Assembly (NCBI RefSeq): GCF_009765755.1
Contig: NZ_LMUV01000002.1
Location: forward strand, 1,118,074 to 1,182,073
DNA: 64,000 nucleotides
Source of the DNA: Rhodanobacter sp. L36
Lineage (GTDB): Bacteria; Pseudomonadota; Gammaproteobacteria; Xanthomonadales; Rhodanobacteraceae
Reading direction: 5' to 3'
The notes beneath the pieces were generated by a model. The model was not told where the DNA came from. It worked only from the letters and a program-made list of their open reading frames with translations, and ran no database searches. Positions 27,310 to 36,339 of this stretch are shown here, piece after piece; the stretch's first letter is position 1; every line of letters starts with the position of its first letter. The translations under genes were made by a program, and so were the position numbers.

Positions 27310-28950
27310 ATGAACATCCCTGACCGACTTTCCAGATTGTTTGATCGCCGCACGCAGGGCATCGCGCTGGCGGTGGCGCTCTTCGGCGGGGCGCTATCGT
27401 CCACTGCGATCGCGCAAGGTTCCAATGCGCCGCAGGCGCTCACGAACGCCGGCGAAGTGAAGGGCAAGCTCGCGCAGGTCGATGGCGTCACACTGCGCGA
27501 ATTCCAGGGCATCCCATTCGCTGCGCCACCGGTCGGCAAGAAACGCTGGCAACCGCCGCAACCGGTCGAGGCATGGAACGGCGTGCGTGACGCAAGTCGG
27601 TTCGCCGCGCGTTGCATGCAGTTGCCGCTGGCGAGCGACATGGTGTTTCGTTCGAACGGAATGAGCGAGGATTGCCTCTACCTCAACGTGTGGACGCCGG
27701 CTTCCGCAGCGAACGCGAAGCTGCCAGTGCTGGTGTACTTCTACGGCGGTGGCTTCCAGTGCGGCGACGGTTCGGAAAAGCGCTACGACGGTGCGAGCCT
27801 CGCCGCAAAAGGCGTCGTTACGGTGACCGTAAACTACCGTCTTGGCGTGTTCGGATTCCTGGCGCTGCCGGCGCTCGCCGCGGAATCGCCGCATCACGCC
27901 GCGGGCAACTACGGCCTGCTCGATCAGGCGGCGGCGCTGCGCTGGGTGCAGTCGAACATCGCGCAGTTCGGTGGCGACCCGTCGAAAATCACCATTGGCG
28001 GTGAGTCAGCCGGTTCGATTTCGGTGAACTCGTTGATGGCCTCGCCGTTGTCGAAGGGACGCATCGCTGGCGCGATCGGCGAGAGTGGCGCGCTGATCAA
28101 TCCGATCAGCCCGCATCCGCTGAAACAGATGCAGCAGAACGGCACGCTCTTCGTGAAGAAAGCCGGCGCCGATTCACTGGCTGCCTTGCGTGCGATGTCG
28201 GCAGAGAAACTCTTGCAGGCGGCCGCGGACAAGGATTCGCCGGACTTCGGTCCGGATATAGACGGCTATTTCCTGACCGAATCGCCGGAGGCAACATTCG
28301 AACGCGGCGCACAGGCCCACGTGCCGCTGCTGCTCGGCGCCAACTCACAGGAAGGCTTCTGGAGCCGGCTGCTGGATAACCAGCCGCCGACGCCGGCCAA
28401 CTATCGCAAGACGCTGCAACGCGTGTTCGGCGCGCAGGCGGAGCAGGCACTGACGTTGTATCCGGGCCACACCGAGGACGAAGTAAAAAGCTCGGGCACC
28501 GCGCTGTCCGGCGATGGTTTCATCGCTCACACCACCTGGCGCTGGATGGATCTGCATCGGCGCACCGGCAGTTCACCGGTGTATTTCTACTACTTCGATC
28601 GGCCACGTCCGCTCAAGCGCGACGACAAGCCCGGCGCCTCCGTCGATGCGGGCGCGGTGCACAGCGGCGAGATCGAATACGCGCTGGGCAATCTCGATAC
28701 CAACCTGGTGTACGCGTGGACGCCGGCCGATCACGAAACGTCGCGCGTGATGGAAGGCTATTTTGCGCAGTTCATCAAGACCGGCAATCCGAACGGCGCG
28801 AAGCTTCCGATGTGGGCGGCGGTGAAGGATGCCGATGGCGGATTGTTGCGCCAGACGATCGATGCGCACTCGCGCACCGAGGTCGATCGCGGTGCGGCGC
28901 GCCAGGCATTTCTGCAGAAAATCTTCGCCGCGGGTCCACCGCCATTCTGA
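27310..28950 (+). CDS. Exported type B carboxylesterase
   Basis: This 546-residue protein has a signal-like N terminus (IALAVALFGGALSSTAIAQG). It carries carboxylesterase-B motifs: FQGIPFAAPPVGKKRW, EDCLYLNVWTP, the oxyanion YFYGGGFQ, the nucleophile elbow GGESAGS and a C-terminal GAVHSGEIEYALGN with the catalytic His. It hydrolyses carboxylic esters in the periplasm or outside. The ATG at 27310 has no strong ribosome site, but the leader fits. It ends 18 bases from the convergent GH93-like gene. Confidence 0.88.
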   Translation: MNIPDRLSRLFDRRTQGIALAVALFGGALSSTAIAQGSNAPQALTNAGEVKGKLAQVDGVTLREFQGIPFAAPPVGKKRWQPPQPVEAWNGVRDASRFAARCMQLPLASDMVFRSNGMSEDCLYLNVWTPASAANAKLPVLVYFYGGGFQCGDGSEKRYDGASLAAKGVVTVTVNYRLGVFGFLALPALAAESPHHAAGNYGLLDQAAALRWVQSNIAQFGGDPSKITIGGESAGSISVNSLMASPLSKGRIAGAIGESGALINPISPHPLKQMQQNGTLFVKKAGADSLAALRAMSAEKLLQAAADKDSPDFGPDIDGYFLTESPEATFERGAQAHVPLLLGANSQEGFWSRLLDNQPPTPANYRKTLQRVFGAQAEQALTLYPGHTEDEVKSSGTALSGDGFIAHTTWRWMDLHRRTGSSPVYFYYFDRPRPLKRDDKPGASVDAGAVHSGEIEYALGNLDTNLVYAWTPADHETSRVMEGYFAQFIKTGNPNGAKLPMWAAVKDADGGLLRQTIDAHSRTEVDRGAARQAFLQKIFAAGPPPF

Positions 28951-28968
28951 GAACGACGGCGAGGAAAA

Positions 28969-30543
28969 TCAGCGTGATGCCTGCGACGGATCCAGAGTCA
29001 GGTAATCCACATCGACGGCGTGCGCGCCGCCGTCGAGATCCACGTTGTTGATGCCGGCCATCAACGGCACCTGCACTTCGGCCACGTTCCAGCCGTCGCC
29101 GCCATCGCTGACTTTCGCCGGACTCTGGCGTGCGCCGTTGACCACGACGATAGGCGTGCCGGGCAGGCCGATATCGGAGAAACGCACGCGCACGGTGTAC
29201 GTGCCGGTTGTCGCGACGTTGATCGGAAAGCGCAATCGCGCTTCGGTGCCGGCCCCCAGTCGCGCCTTCTGCAGGTTGGAAGATTTTTTGTCGTCGATCT
29301 GTACGGCGTTCTGCCGCTCGGCGTCTTCCGCCTCGTAGCGATTGAAAGGCACAACGGCGGACGCGAACAGGATCTCGTTCTGCGACACGTCGTCGGGCGC
29401 GTTTTCCGCCGACGACGAAGTGGCGTGAAGCAGACGTCCATCCGGCCGCAGGATCAACGACTGCGTCCAGCCGGCGTGGATGTTGCCGGTGCGCTTCTGC
29501 ACCGGCGCGGACGCCTGCCACCACGGGCCGCGACCGAGCGCGTTGTTCCAGTACAGCGAGCGTCCGCCTTCATCGCCGCGACCGCCGGCGCGCTCGGCCG
29601 ACACCACGATCACGCCGTCAGGCCCGCCGAGCGGAAACCAGCGAATCACCGGGCACGCGGCAGGCCACGCACCGGCCGCGGTCAGCACCGCTTCGCCATG
29701 TCGCTGCGGATCGCCCCAGTCGAGGCCGTCGCGGCTGTACTTGACGAACACCTGGCCGTTGAGCGGGCCGTCGATGTTTTCGTAAGTCATCGCGTAGCGG
29801 TTATCCGGCAGCCGCTGCACGATCGCCATGCCCGGCCGCTGCACGCCGCCGGGAATCGCCACGTCGAGCGTTTCACTGCCCCAGTGGCGTCCGCCATCGG
29901 TGGAAATCTTGTGCGCGAGCACCTGGTTGTAACCCTCGGCCTTGTGCTGCTCGCTGGAGTAGTAGGCGACCAGGCGGCCATCGTCGAGGACGTGCATGTC
30001 CGGTTCCCACACACCCTTGTTGTCCTTGTCCGATGGGTTGCCGCCGCCCTTGATGATCGAGCCGCGATAACTCCAGCTTTTTCCGCCGTCGGTGGAGGCG
30101 TAGAGCTGCAGATCCTCGCTGCGGATGTGTCCCTGCCCGTCGTTGCCGGTGGCGTTGGCGGCCATCAACAATGTGCCCGGTTTGAGACCGCCACTCTCGC
30201 GCGTGACTTCGCTGATGTTCGGCTGCCAGCGCAGCTGCCAGCCCTTGTCGCCGGCGTGCGATTTGTCGGTGATGTTGGAAAGGTAGGTCCAGCTGTCGCC
30301 GTTGTCGTGACTCACGTACAGCGGAATGCCGTTCATGCCGTCCTGCTCGAACACCATCATCAACGAGCCGTTGGCGCCCGCATCGGATTGATGCGCGAGC
30401 TTCACCATCGACACATAACCGCTGCCCGCCGCGAGATGCGTGCCGACGACTTGGTCGACTTCGCGACGCGGCGCGGCGTGCGCGGTCATCAGCGCGATGC
30501 TGCAGGCCATCGCGAGGGCGGAAAGACGGATGATGTTTTTCAT
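28969..30543 (-). CDS. Exported sialidase-fold (GH93-like) hydrolase with C-terminal CBM-like module
   Basis: This 524-residue protein has a leader (SALAMACSIALMTAHA) and a beta-propeller with Asp-box-like repeats (SHDNGDSWTYL, STDGGKSWSYR, STDGGRHWGSE). A C-terminal module of about 130 residues (FNRYEAEDAERQN to LDGGAHAVDVDYL) has the look of a CBM6/CBM35 carbohydrate-binding domain. The propeller resembles exo-arabinanases of GH93 more than true sialidases, because the locus concerns plant-type sugars, but this is inference. It is the last gene of the minus-strand run after the SGNH esterase, 15 bases downstream of it. Confidence 0.75.
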   Translation of the reverse strand: MKNIIRLSALAMACSIALMTAHAAPRREVDQVVGTHLAAGSGYVSMVKLAHQSDAGANGSLMMVFEQDGMNGIPLYVSHDNGDSWTYLSNITDKSHAGDKGWQLRWQPNISEVTRESGGLKPGTLLMAANATGNDGQGHIRSEDLQLYASTDGGKSWSYRGSIIKGGGNPSDKDNKGVWEPDMHVLDDGRLVAYYSSEQHKAEGYNQVLAHKISTDGGRHWGSETLDVAIPGGVQRPGMAIVQRLPDNRYAMTYENIDGPLNGQVFVKYSRDGLDWGDPQRHGEAVLTAAGAWPAACPVIRWFPLGGPDGVIVVSAERAGGRGDEGGRSLYWNNALGRGPWWQASAPVQKRTGNIHAGWTQSLILRPDGRLLHATSSSAENAPDDVSQNEILFASAVVPFNRYEAEDAERQNAVQIDDKKSSNLQKARLGAGTEARLRFPINVATTGTYTVRVRFSDIGLPGTPIVVVNGARQSPAKVSDGGDGWNVAEVQVPLMAGINNVDLDGGAHAVDVDYLTLDPSQASR

Positions 30544-30558
30544 GGCGGTCACTCGCAA

Positions 30559-31863
30559 TCAGGGAGGGGTGGCATCGGAAACGGAATAGGTGGTGGAAGC
30601 GGCGCAGTCGAACAACGCCAGCGAAATCGCCCCGGCCATCGCGCGATAGCCACTGTCATTTGGATGGAGGTGATCACCGCTGTCGAAGTCGACGCGCAAT
30701 TGCAGCGGTCGCGCGGGGTCGCGTAGCGCGCGATCGAAATCGACCACGCCGTCGTAGCTGGCGCGATGGAGGATCCAGGCATTGACCATGCCGCGCGCGA
30801 TCTCGCCCTGGGCGGAGTACGCGCCCTGCGTGCCGGCGAACGGCAGGATGGTGCCGCCGTAGACGGGCAATCCCGCGGCGTGCGACTTGGCGACGATCGC
30901 CTGCAAACCGTCGATGATGTGCGCGGCCAGCGCGCGACCGTCGATGGCGTTGCCGTGTTGCTTCGCGACCATGGTCGGTTCGCCGATGTCGTTGATGCCG
31001 CCGAGCAGCAGCACGAATCGCACGCCGCGCTGGCCAAGCACGTCGCGATCGAAACGCTTCACCATGTTTTCGCCGGGGCCGATGGCCCCATCCGCACTTG
31101 TCACTTCGTTGCCATCGATGCCCATGTTCAACACCGCATGGCGACAGGTGCCGGTGCGGTCCGCGTCGTGCAGCCGATCCGCCAGCACGTCGGGGTAGCG
31201 ATGGTTGGCATTGACCGTGGACCGAAAGCCGTTGGTGATCGAGTCGCCCAGCGCCACGACGACCGAGGTCGGCGTTGCCGTGGCGACTTCGACGCCGGAC
31301 AGCCATGGGATGGTGTCGAGCGTGCGCGCTACCGGCATGGTGGCGGCGCCGGTGTAGTTGCCGCGGCTGGAAAGGTATTGATCCTGCAGCGGGTTTGAAT
31401 GCCAGGTCGAAGGTGTCGTGGTTCTTGCCACGTGGATGCTGATGCCCAGCGTATCGTTCGCATGCACGTCGAGGGAAACGGCATCGCTGTCGAGCGTTGC
31501 GCCCGGTGCGATCAACGCTTCGGTGCGGCCGTGAAATGTCACGGCATGCAGGCTGGTTTTCTCCAGCGCGCTGCCGCTGTCCGCAGTGCGTCGCCCGATG
31601 CTGACTGCATCCAGCGTCACCGGCTGAGTACCAAACGTGTTGGAAAGACGGATGCGCACGCTGTGTCCATCCACGCCGATGCGCAGCATCTGGCGCAGCG
31701 TTACATCGGCGAGCACGGGTACCTTTTCAGGCCGATCGGTCGAGGCGTCGATCATTGCGGTGGCCCAGCCGCCGATCCAGTTCGTCTTGTCCTGCGCATG
31801 TGCGATGGGCAGAACCAGCATCGTGGTCAGCAGGAGAAAACCGCAACGTTTCACGACATGCAT
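30559..31863 (-). CDS. Exported SGNH/GDSL hydrolase (carbohydrate esterase-like)
   Basis: This 434-residue protein has a leader (FLLLTTMLVLPIAHAQ) and an N-terminal beta-sandwich of about 190 residues. An SGNH domain follows with block I ALGDSITNG, block III LLGGINDIG and block V SGDHLHPND (Asp and His). Similar two-domain proteins remove acyl groups from plant polysaccharides. It lies between the TonB-dependent receptor and the GH93-like gene in one direction, so it belongs to the sugar locus. GAGAG lies about 9 bases before the ATG at 31863. Confidence 0.85.
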   Translation of the reverse strand: MHVVKRCGFLLLTTMLVLPIAHAQDKTNWIGGWATAMIDASTDRPEKVPVLADVTLRQMLRIGVDGHSVRIRLSNTFGTQPVTLDAVSIGRRTADSGSALEKTSLHAVTFHGRTEALIAPGATLDSDAVSLDVHANDTLGISIHVARTTTPSTWHSNPLQDQYLSSRGNYTGAATMPVARTLDTIPWLSGVEVATATPTSVVVALGDSITNGFRSTVNANHRYPDVLADRLHDADRTGTCRHAVLNMGIDGNEVTSADGAIGPGENMVKRFDRDVLGQRGVRFVLLLGGINDIGEPTMVAKQHGNAIDGRALAAHIIDGLQAIVAKSHAAGLPVYGGTILPFAGTQGAYSAQGEIARGMVNAWILHRASYDGVVDFDRALRDPARPLQLRVDFDSGDHLHPNDSGYRAMAGAISLALFDCAASTTYSVSDATPP

Positions 31864-31881
31864 CGAGCGATCTCTCTCGTT

Positions 31882-31915
31882 GAAACAAACGGGCAACGAC
31901 CTGCGTCGTTGCCCG
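31882..31915 (-). terminator. Rho-independent terminator after the TonB-dependent receptor gene
   Basis: On the minus strand, an 11-bp perfect stem (CGGGCAACGAC / GTCGTTGCCCG, loop of four) is followed by TTTGTTTC. It sits between the receptor stop and the esterase start, so it could act as a partial terminator that lowers downstream expression. Confidence 0.78.
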
Positions 31916-31970
31916 GGAATAAAAGGCAACGGCGACGGCAGGGGAGGGGCGCCGCCACCGTTGCAAGCAC

Positions 31971-34793
31971 TCAGAGTTTCAGGCGCGCGCCAACGCCGAT
32001 GCTGCGGTCCTGGTAACGAATGTCGCGCGGACGCGAGGTGCCGTCGCCAAAGAATTCGTGCAGGTTCGCACCGAAGATGTTCGCCGCGTTGAACACCACG
32101 GTGACGTTCTTGTTGATGTCGTAGGCCAGCGAGAAATCCACCTGGTTGGCAGGCTTGATCTCGTCGTTCACACCGGCCACGTTAGGCGCGTTGAACCCAT
32201 CGACGTAACGGCTGCGAAAGTTGTAAGCCAAGCGTGCCGACCATCCGTATTTTTCGTACATCAGCACGGCGTTGTAGTTGTCTTTCGACACGTTCACCAG
32301 CGGCGAACTCACGATCGGACCGCCGATGTATTGCGGCGACAGCGTCGAACCCTTGATGTAGGTGAAGTTGAACTGCGCACCCAGGCCACTGAGGGCGCCC
32401 GGCAGGAAATCGAAGAACTCCTGATAGGCGAACTCCGCGCCGGCAAGGTGGCCGGAGCCGGCACTCTGCGGCGAGTTCAACTGATAATCGCCACCGTTGA
32501 TGGTGACGTCGGTGGTGTAGTTCTGGATGTAGCCGTTGATGTCGCGGTAGAACGCACCGCCGCTGATGTAACTGGACGGACCGAAATACCATTCGAGTGA
32601 CGCGTCGTAGTTGTTGGAGCGGATCGGGCTGAGGTTCGGGTTGCCGCTGCTGGCGGCGCCGGCGCGATTGAGCGTGCCGGGATTCAGCGAGAGTGACGGA
32701 TTGAGCTGGCCGAAGTCCGGATAGGTGAGTGTCTTGGCGCCGATCACGCGCAACTGCAACGAATCGGTGAAATGCAGGTTGAAGCTCAGGTTGGGCAGAT
32801 ACACCGGCGCGCTGGTGCCCTGCGACAACGGCGTGTAGATGCCGGTCGTGGTGTCGTAGGAGAACGCGTTGAGGTTTCGTTGCACACGCTCGACGCGCAT
32901 GCCCATCAGGCCATCAAATGGAAGGCCAAACAGATCGTTGCCGTAGCCGAGCTGTGCGTAGCCGGAGCTCGATTTTTCCTTGATGCTGTAAAACCGCCCG
33001 GGGTTCTGCGGCGCCAGCCCTGCCGGCAAGCCGTAGAGCGCGCGTATCGCATCGGCGTTGCCGGTGAGGTAGTTGTAGCAGCCGCTGAGCCATGACACCG
33101 GGATGGCTGACGTCGTCGGTTCGTTGCAGAAATACCCGCTGGGGAAACGCGCGATCACCTGGTTGGCCGGATTCGGATCGGCTGAAATGGCGCCAGTACC
33201 GCCGGGCGGTGGCGTGGAAATTTCCACGCTGCCGACGTATTCCGCCTTGTGCTGGGCATAGCGCAAGCCGAAGTCGAGGTACTGGAAGAAACTGCCGTTG
33301 ATGTCGTAGTTGCCGTCGCCGCGCCACGCCCACTGCGAGGCACGCTGGTTGTTCCAGGTCTGGAAGAGGCCATTGAGGTAATAGTTGGCCGGATCGAGTT
33401 GCGGGTTGCCGCCCAGCCCCCAGTTCTGCTGGTTGCCGGCGGTACCGCTCCACACCGTCGTGACCGGTGCTTTCAGGAACGTGTCCACGATGAAAGTCTG
33501 GTCGTGGAACGAGGTGGAATTGAAGGACAAGTCGCTGGAAAGATTCAGTCGATCGCCGTGCCATTTGACGCCGAGCGAATTCTGGATGTCGTGGCCCCAC
33601 TGTCGATGCGCCTGCGTGCTGGTGGCGGCGTAGGTATTACCGGTCCAGGTGCCGCTGGTCGCATCGCAAATAGTCTGGCCCAGATACGGCGAACCGGTGA
33701 GCTGGTTGGCGTAGCAGTTGTTGCCGACGGTCAGCTGTGAAGGCGAGACCACGCCGGTGGGGAAGCTGAAATAAAACGGCTGGTTGTAGCGATCGGAATC
33801 CCAGTCGTACAGACCTTCGACATAGACTTCGGTGGAATCATTCGGTTTCCACTGCAACGCGTAATTGAACTCTTCACGCGTGCGGTCACCAATGTTGTAG
33901 TCGGCGCCGAAGCCGTTTGGCGCGGCGATCAGGTTGCCGCTGTCGGTGCGAATTGGCGCACCCGTACCATCGGTCAGCAACTTGGGAAAGTCGCCCCACA
34001 CGGCGTTGTAGTCGTAGTGCAATTTGGAATAACCGACGTTGGCCAGTGCACCGAATTCGCCGATGTCGGTCTGCCAGCGATCGCTGACCAACAAGCTTGC
34101 GGTGGGATCGGAGTGATCGCCGTACTTGCTGTGGGTTTCGGTGGCCGTGGCCGCGACCTTGCTGCCTTCGAAATCGAACGGGCGGTACAGCTGCATGTCG
34201 ACCAGACCGGCGATGCCGCCGTCGATCAGGCTCGCTTCGCTGGTCTTGTAGACACTGACCGCTTTCACCGCCGTCGACGGCAGATTCTGGAACGCGAAGC
34301 TGCGGCCGACGCCGCTGAAGATCTCGCGCCCGTTCAAGGTGGTAATGGTGTTGGGCAAGCCGCGGATCACGACCGAGCTTGTTTCACCCTGGAAACCCTG
34401 CGCAACCTGCACGCCGGTGATGCGCTGGAGCGCGTCGGCCACGCTGTTGTCCGGCAGCTTGCCGATGTCTTCGGCGACAATCGAATCGACCACCATGCGT
34501 GCGTTCTGCTTCAGCGACTGCGCGCTTTGCAGGCTTTCGCGCAACGGTGTCACGGTGACGCCGGAAAGATTGGTCGCTGCCTGTTCGGCTGCCTTGCGTT
34601 TCTTCTCGCGCTCCGCGGCGGTAGTGGCCGGCGTGGTCGACGATGCGGTAGTCGAATCCTGCGCGGTGTCCTGCGCAGATGCAGTGCCGTTCGCAGGCCC
34701 TGCGGTCGATGCGGATGTCGCGGCGTACGCCGGTGTCAAAGCAGCGGCGATCATCGTGGCGAGCAAAGTAACTTGGATGCGGTTGCGGGTCAT
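31971..34793 (-). CDS. TonB-dependent outer-membrane receptor of the sugar locus
   Basis: This 940-residue protein has a signal peptide (LLATMIAAALTPAYAA) and a Thr/Ala/Ser-rich linker (about residues 25-65). A plug domain follows (VVDSIVAEDIGKLPDNSVADALQRITGVQV, SSVVIRGLPN, TLNGREIFSG), then a beta-barrel ending in RSIGVGARLKL with a terminal aromatic-poor but typical strand. It should import an oligosaccharide across the outer membrane using TonB. GGGGAG before the ATG at 34793 fixes the start. The neighbours are glycosidases, esterase and epimerase, as in the CUT loci described in Xanthomonas. Confidence 0.9.
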   Translation of the reverse strand: MTRNRIQVTLLATMIAAALTPAYAATSASTAGPANGTASAQDTAQDSTTASSTTPATTAAEREKKRKAAEQAATNLSGVTVTPLRESLQSAQSLKQNARMVVDSIVAEDIGKLPDNSVADALQRITGVQVAQGFQGETSSVVIRGLPNTITTLNGREIFSGVGRSFAFQNLPSTAVKAVSVYKTSEASLIDGGIAGLVDMQLYRPFDFEGSKVAATATETHSKYGDHSDPTASLLVSDRWQTDIGEFGALANVGYSKLHYDYNAVWGDFPKLLTDGTGAPIRTDSGNLIAAPNGFGADYNIGDRTREEFNYALQWKPNDSTEVYVEGLYDWDSDRYNQPFYFSFPTGVVSPSQLTVGNNCYANQLTGSPYLGQTICDATSGTWTGNTYAATSTQAHRQWGHDIQNSLGVKWHGDRLNLSSDLSFNSTSFHDQTFIVDTFLKAPVTTVWSGTAGNQQNWGLGGNPQLDPANYYLNGLFQTWNNQRASQWAWRGDGNYDINGSFFQYLDFGLRYAQHKAEYVGSVEISTPPPGGTGAISADPNPANQVIARFPSGYFCNEPTTSAIPVSWLSGCYNYLTGNADAIRALYGLPAGLAPQNPGRFYSIKEKSSSGYAQLGYGNDLFGLPFDGLMGMRVERVQRNLNAFSYDTTTGIYTPLSQGTSAPVYLPNLSFNLHFTDSLQLRVIGAKTLTYPDFGQLNPSLSLNPGTLNRAGAASSGNPNLSPIRSNNYDASLEWYFGPSSYISGGAFYRDINGYIQNYTTDVTINGGDYQLNSPQSAGSGHLAGAEFAYQEFFDFLPGALSGLGAQFNFTYIKGSTLSPQYIGGPIVSSPLVNVSKDNYNAVLMYEKYGWSARLAYNFRSRYVDGFNAPNVAGVNDEIKPANQVDFSLAYDINKNVTVVFNAANIFGANLHEFFGDGTSRPRDIRYQDRSIGVGARLKL

Positions 34794-35010
34794 GTGGAAG
34801 GCTCCCCTCAGAGGTGTGGTGTTTTGCCGGTCGGGCCGGTCTCGTCGTGGTGATGCTGAAAAGCCTGGAAGAACCATGCGCATCGCGCGCGTGGATCCGT
34901 CCGTTATCGGTCTGTCCCTGAGTGCCCGTGGCCGGAGCCACGTCTGTCTGCATCCCTTTGCAGGCAGTCATGCGGTCGACGCGCGATCACGCGCGGGACG
35001 TTGTTTCAAT

Positions 35011-36174
35011 TCATGGCGATAGCGGCAGCAGCTTCGCGTCATCCGGCACCACGCCGCGCGGCGCCGCGGTAAGACTTCGCAGGATGTCCGCCTCGCGCTG
35101 GCGATACGGCGAGCCATCGGCGTGCAGCAGGTCGTGAAACCAGATCGGCGGTTCCTGCGCGGTGTACGGGTGTTGCCAGGAATCCCACGGAAAACGCGTC
35201 TGCGTGCGCCCGTCGACGAAGCCCCAGTTCACCATGCCGACATCGAGCTTCTTGGCGACCGGAAGAACGCCGTCGATCGTCGAGCCCGCGCCGCGTGCCA
35301 TGTATTCCGTGCAGATCAATGGACGTCCATATCCGCTGAGTTGGCTCACGCGTTGCGCAAATACTTCGGGCCAGTCGTAGCTGTGGAAAGTGATGATGTC
35401 CGACTGTGTCAGCTGCGTGCGTTCGACGGCATCGAGCGCATCGAGCTTCGACCAGTCGGGGTCATGCCACACGCCGCTGGTGAGCGGCTGCACCGGATGC
35501 GCGCTGCGCGCCCAGTCGTAGACCTGCGGCAGCAATTTCGCGACGAGATCGATCTTGTTGGGCGCCTCGCGCTTCTGGTAATCGCCGCCGCCGGGATTGT
35601 CCGGTTCGTTCCAGACGTCCCACGCGAGAATGCGTTTGTCGCTGGCGAAATGGCCGACGATGCCTTTGACGTATTTTTCGAATCGCGGGTACTGGCTCGC
35701 ATCGGCGAGCGACGCGCCCGGGCTCTGTACCCAGCCGGAGTTATGCACGCCGGGTATCGGCGGATGCTGCGGGCCGAGCTTCGGGTCCGGATCCCAGCAC
35801 GAATCGAACAACACCAGGATCGGCTTGATGCCATGGCGATCGGCGATCGCAAGAAAGGTGTCGATGCGCTTCTCGAAACGCTTTGGATCCTGCTGATAGA
35901 GCTGGTCCTGCAGGAACACGCGCATGGTGTTCATGCCCAGCTTTTGCGCCCAGCCCAACTCCTGGTCGATCCGCTTCGGATCGAACGTGGCGGCCTGCCA
36001 CATCTCGAACTGGTTGATCGCATCGGACGGAATGTAATTGCTGCCAACCGGCCACTTCTGTTGCGCATACCAGGCATGCGCTTTCGCCGCCGGCCAGCGC
36101 GTGTCGGTCGCGTGCGACGACAGCGGCATGAGCGAAGCAAGTGCGAATGTCGCGACAAGCAGGACGTGTTTCAT
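35011..36174 (-). CDS. Exported GH5-like (clan GH-A) glycoside hydrolase
   Basis: This 387-residue protein has a leader (VATFALASLMPLSSHA). TIM-barrel motifs of clan GH-A follow: NYIPSDAINQFEMWQ, MNTMRVFLQDQ, the acid/base WDVWNEPDNPG and the nucleophile LICTEYMARG. Family assignment between GH5 and close relatives cannot be settled by eye, and no carbohydrate-binding domain is fused. A likely regulator site lies about 80 bases upstream at 36257-36267. The gene is downstream of the epimerase on the minus strand but has its own 165-base leader. Confidence 0.82.
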   Translation of the reverse strand: MKHVLLVATFALASLMPLSSHATDTRWPAAKAHAWYAQQKWPVGSNYIPSDAINQFEMWQAATFDPKRIDQELGWAQKLGMNTMRVFLQDQLYQQDPKRFEKRIDTFLAIADRHGIKPILVLFDSCWDPDPKLGPQHPPIPGVHNSGWVQSPGASLADASQYPRFEKYVKGIVGHFASDKRILAWDVWNEPDNPGGGDYQKREAPNKIDLVAKLLPQVYDWARSAHPVQPLTSGVWHDPDWSKLDALDAVERTQLTQSDIITFHSYDWPEVFAQRVSQLSGYGRPLICTEYMARGAGSTIDGVLPVAKKLDVGMVNWGFVDGRTQTRFPWDSWQHPYTAQEPPIWFHDLLHADGSPYRQREADILRSLTAAPRGVVPDDAKLLPLSP

Positions 36175-36256
36175 GATGTAGCGCTACCCCTCGATTGAAT
36201 CTGTGGCGGCCTCTCGGCGGATGCGATAGCCATCGCACTCCGAAGCTCACCCTTAT

Positions 36257-36267
36257 TTGTCATATAA
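36257..36267 (-). promoter_or_regulatory. Putative GntR/FadR-type operator in front of the GH5-like gene
   Basis: On the minus strand the site reads TTATATGACAA, one base from the TNGTNNNACNA consensus of FadR-subfamily operators. It sits in TATGACAAATAAG, a 13-base run identical to the sequence at the regulator start (37854-37866). It lies 83 bases before the GH5 ATG, in an AT-rich promoter-like stretch. Confidence 0.6.
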
Positions 36268-36339
36268 AATACAATGCAGGTCGTGCGTGTCGTTTCGTCG
36301 AGGCATAGCGCGTGCTACGTCATCGTCTGTGGCGGAAAG

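Noticed and set aside
29020..30726. Plus-strand frame of 568 residues across the GH93-like gene.
   Set aside because: It is antisense to a protein with a signal peptide and clear repeats, and has no motif of its own.
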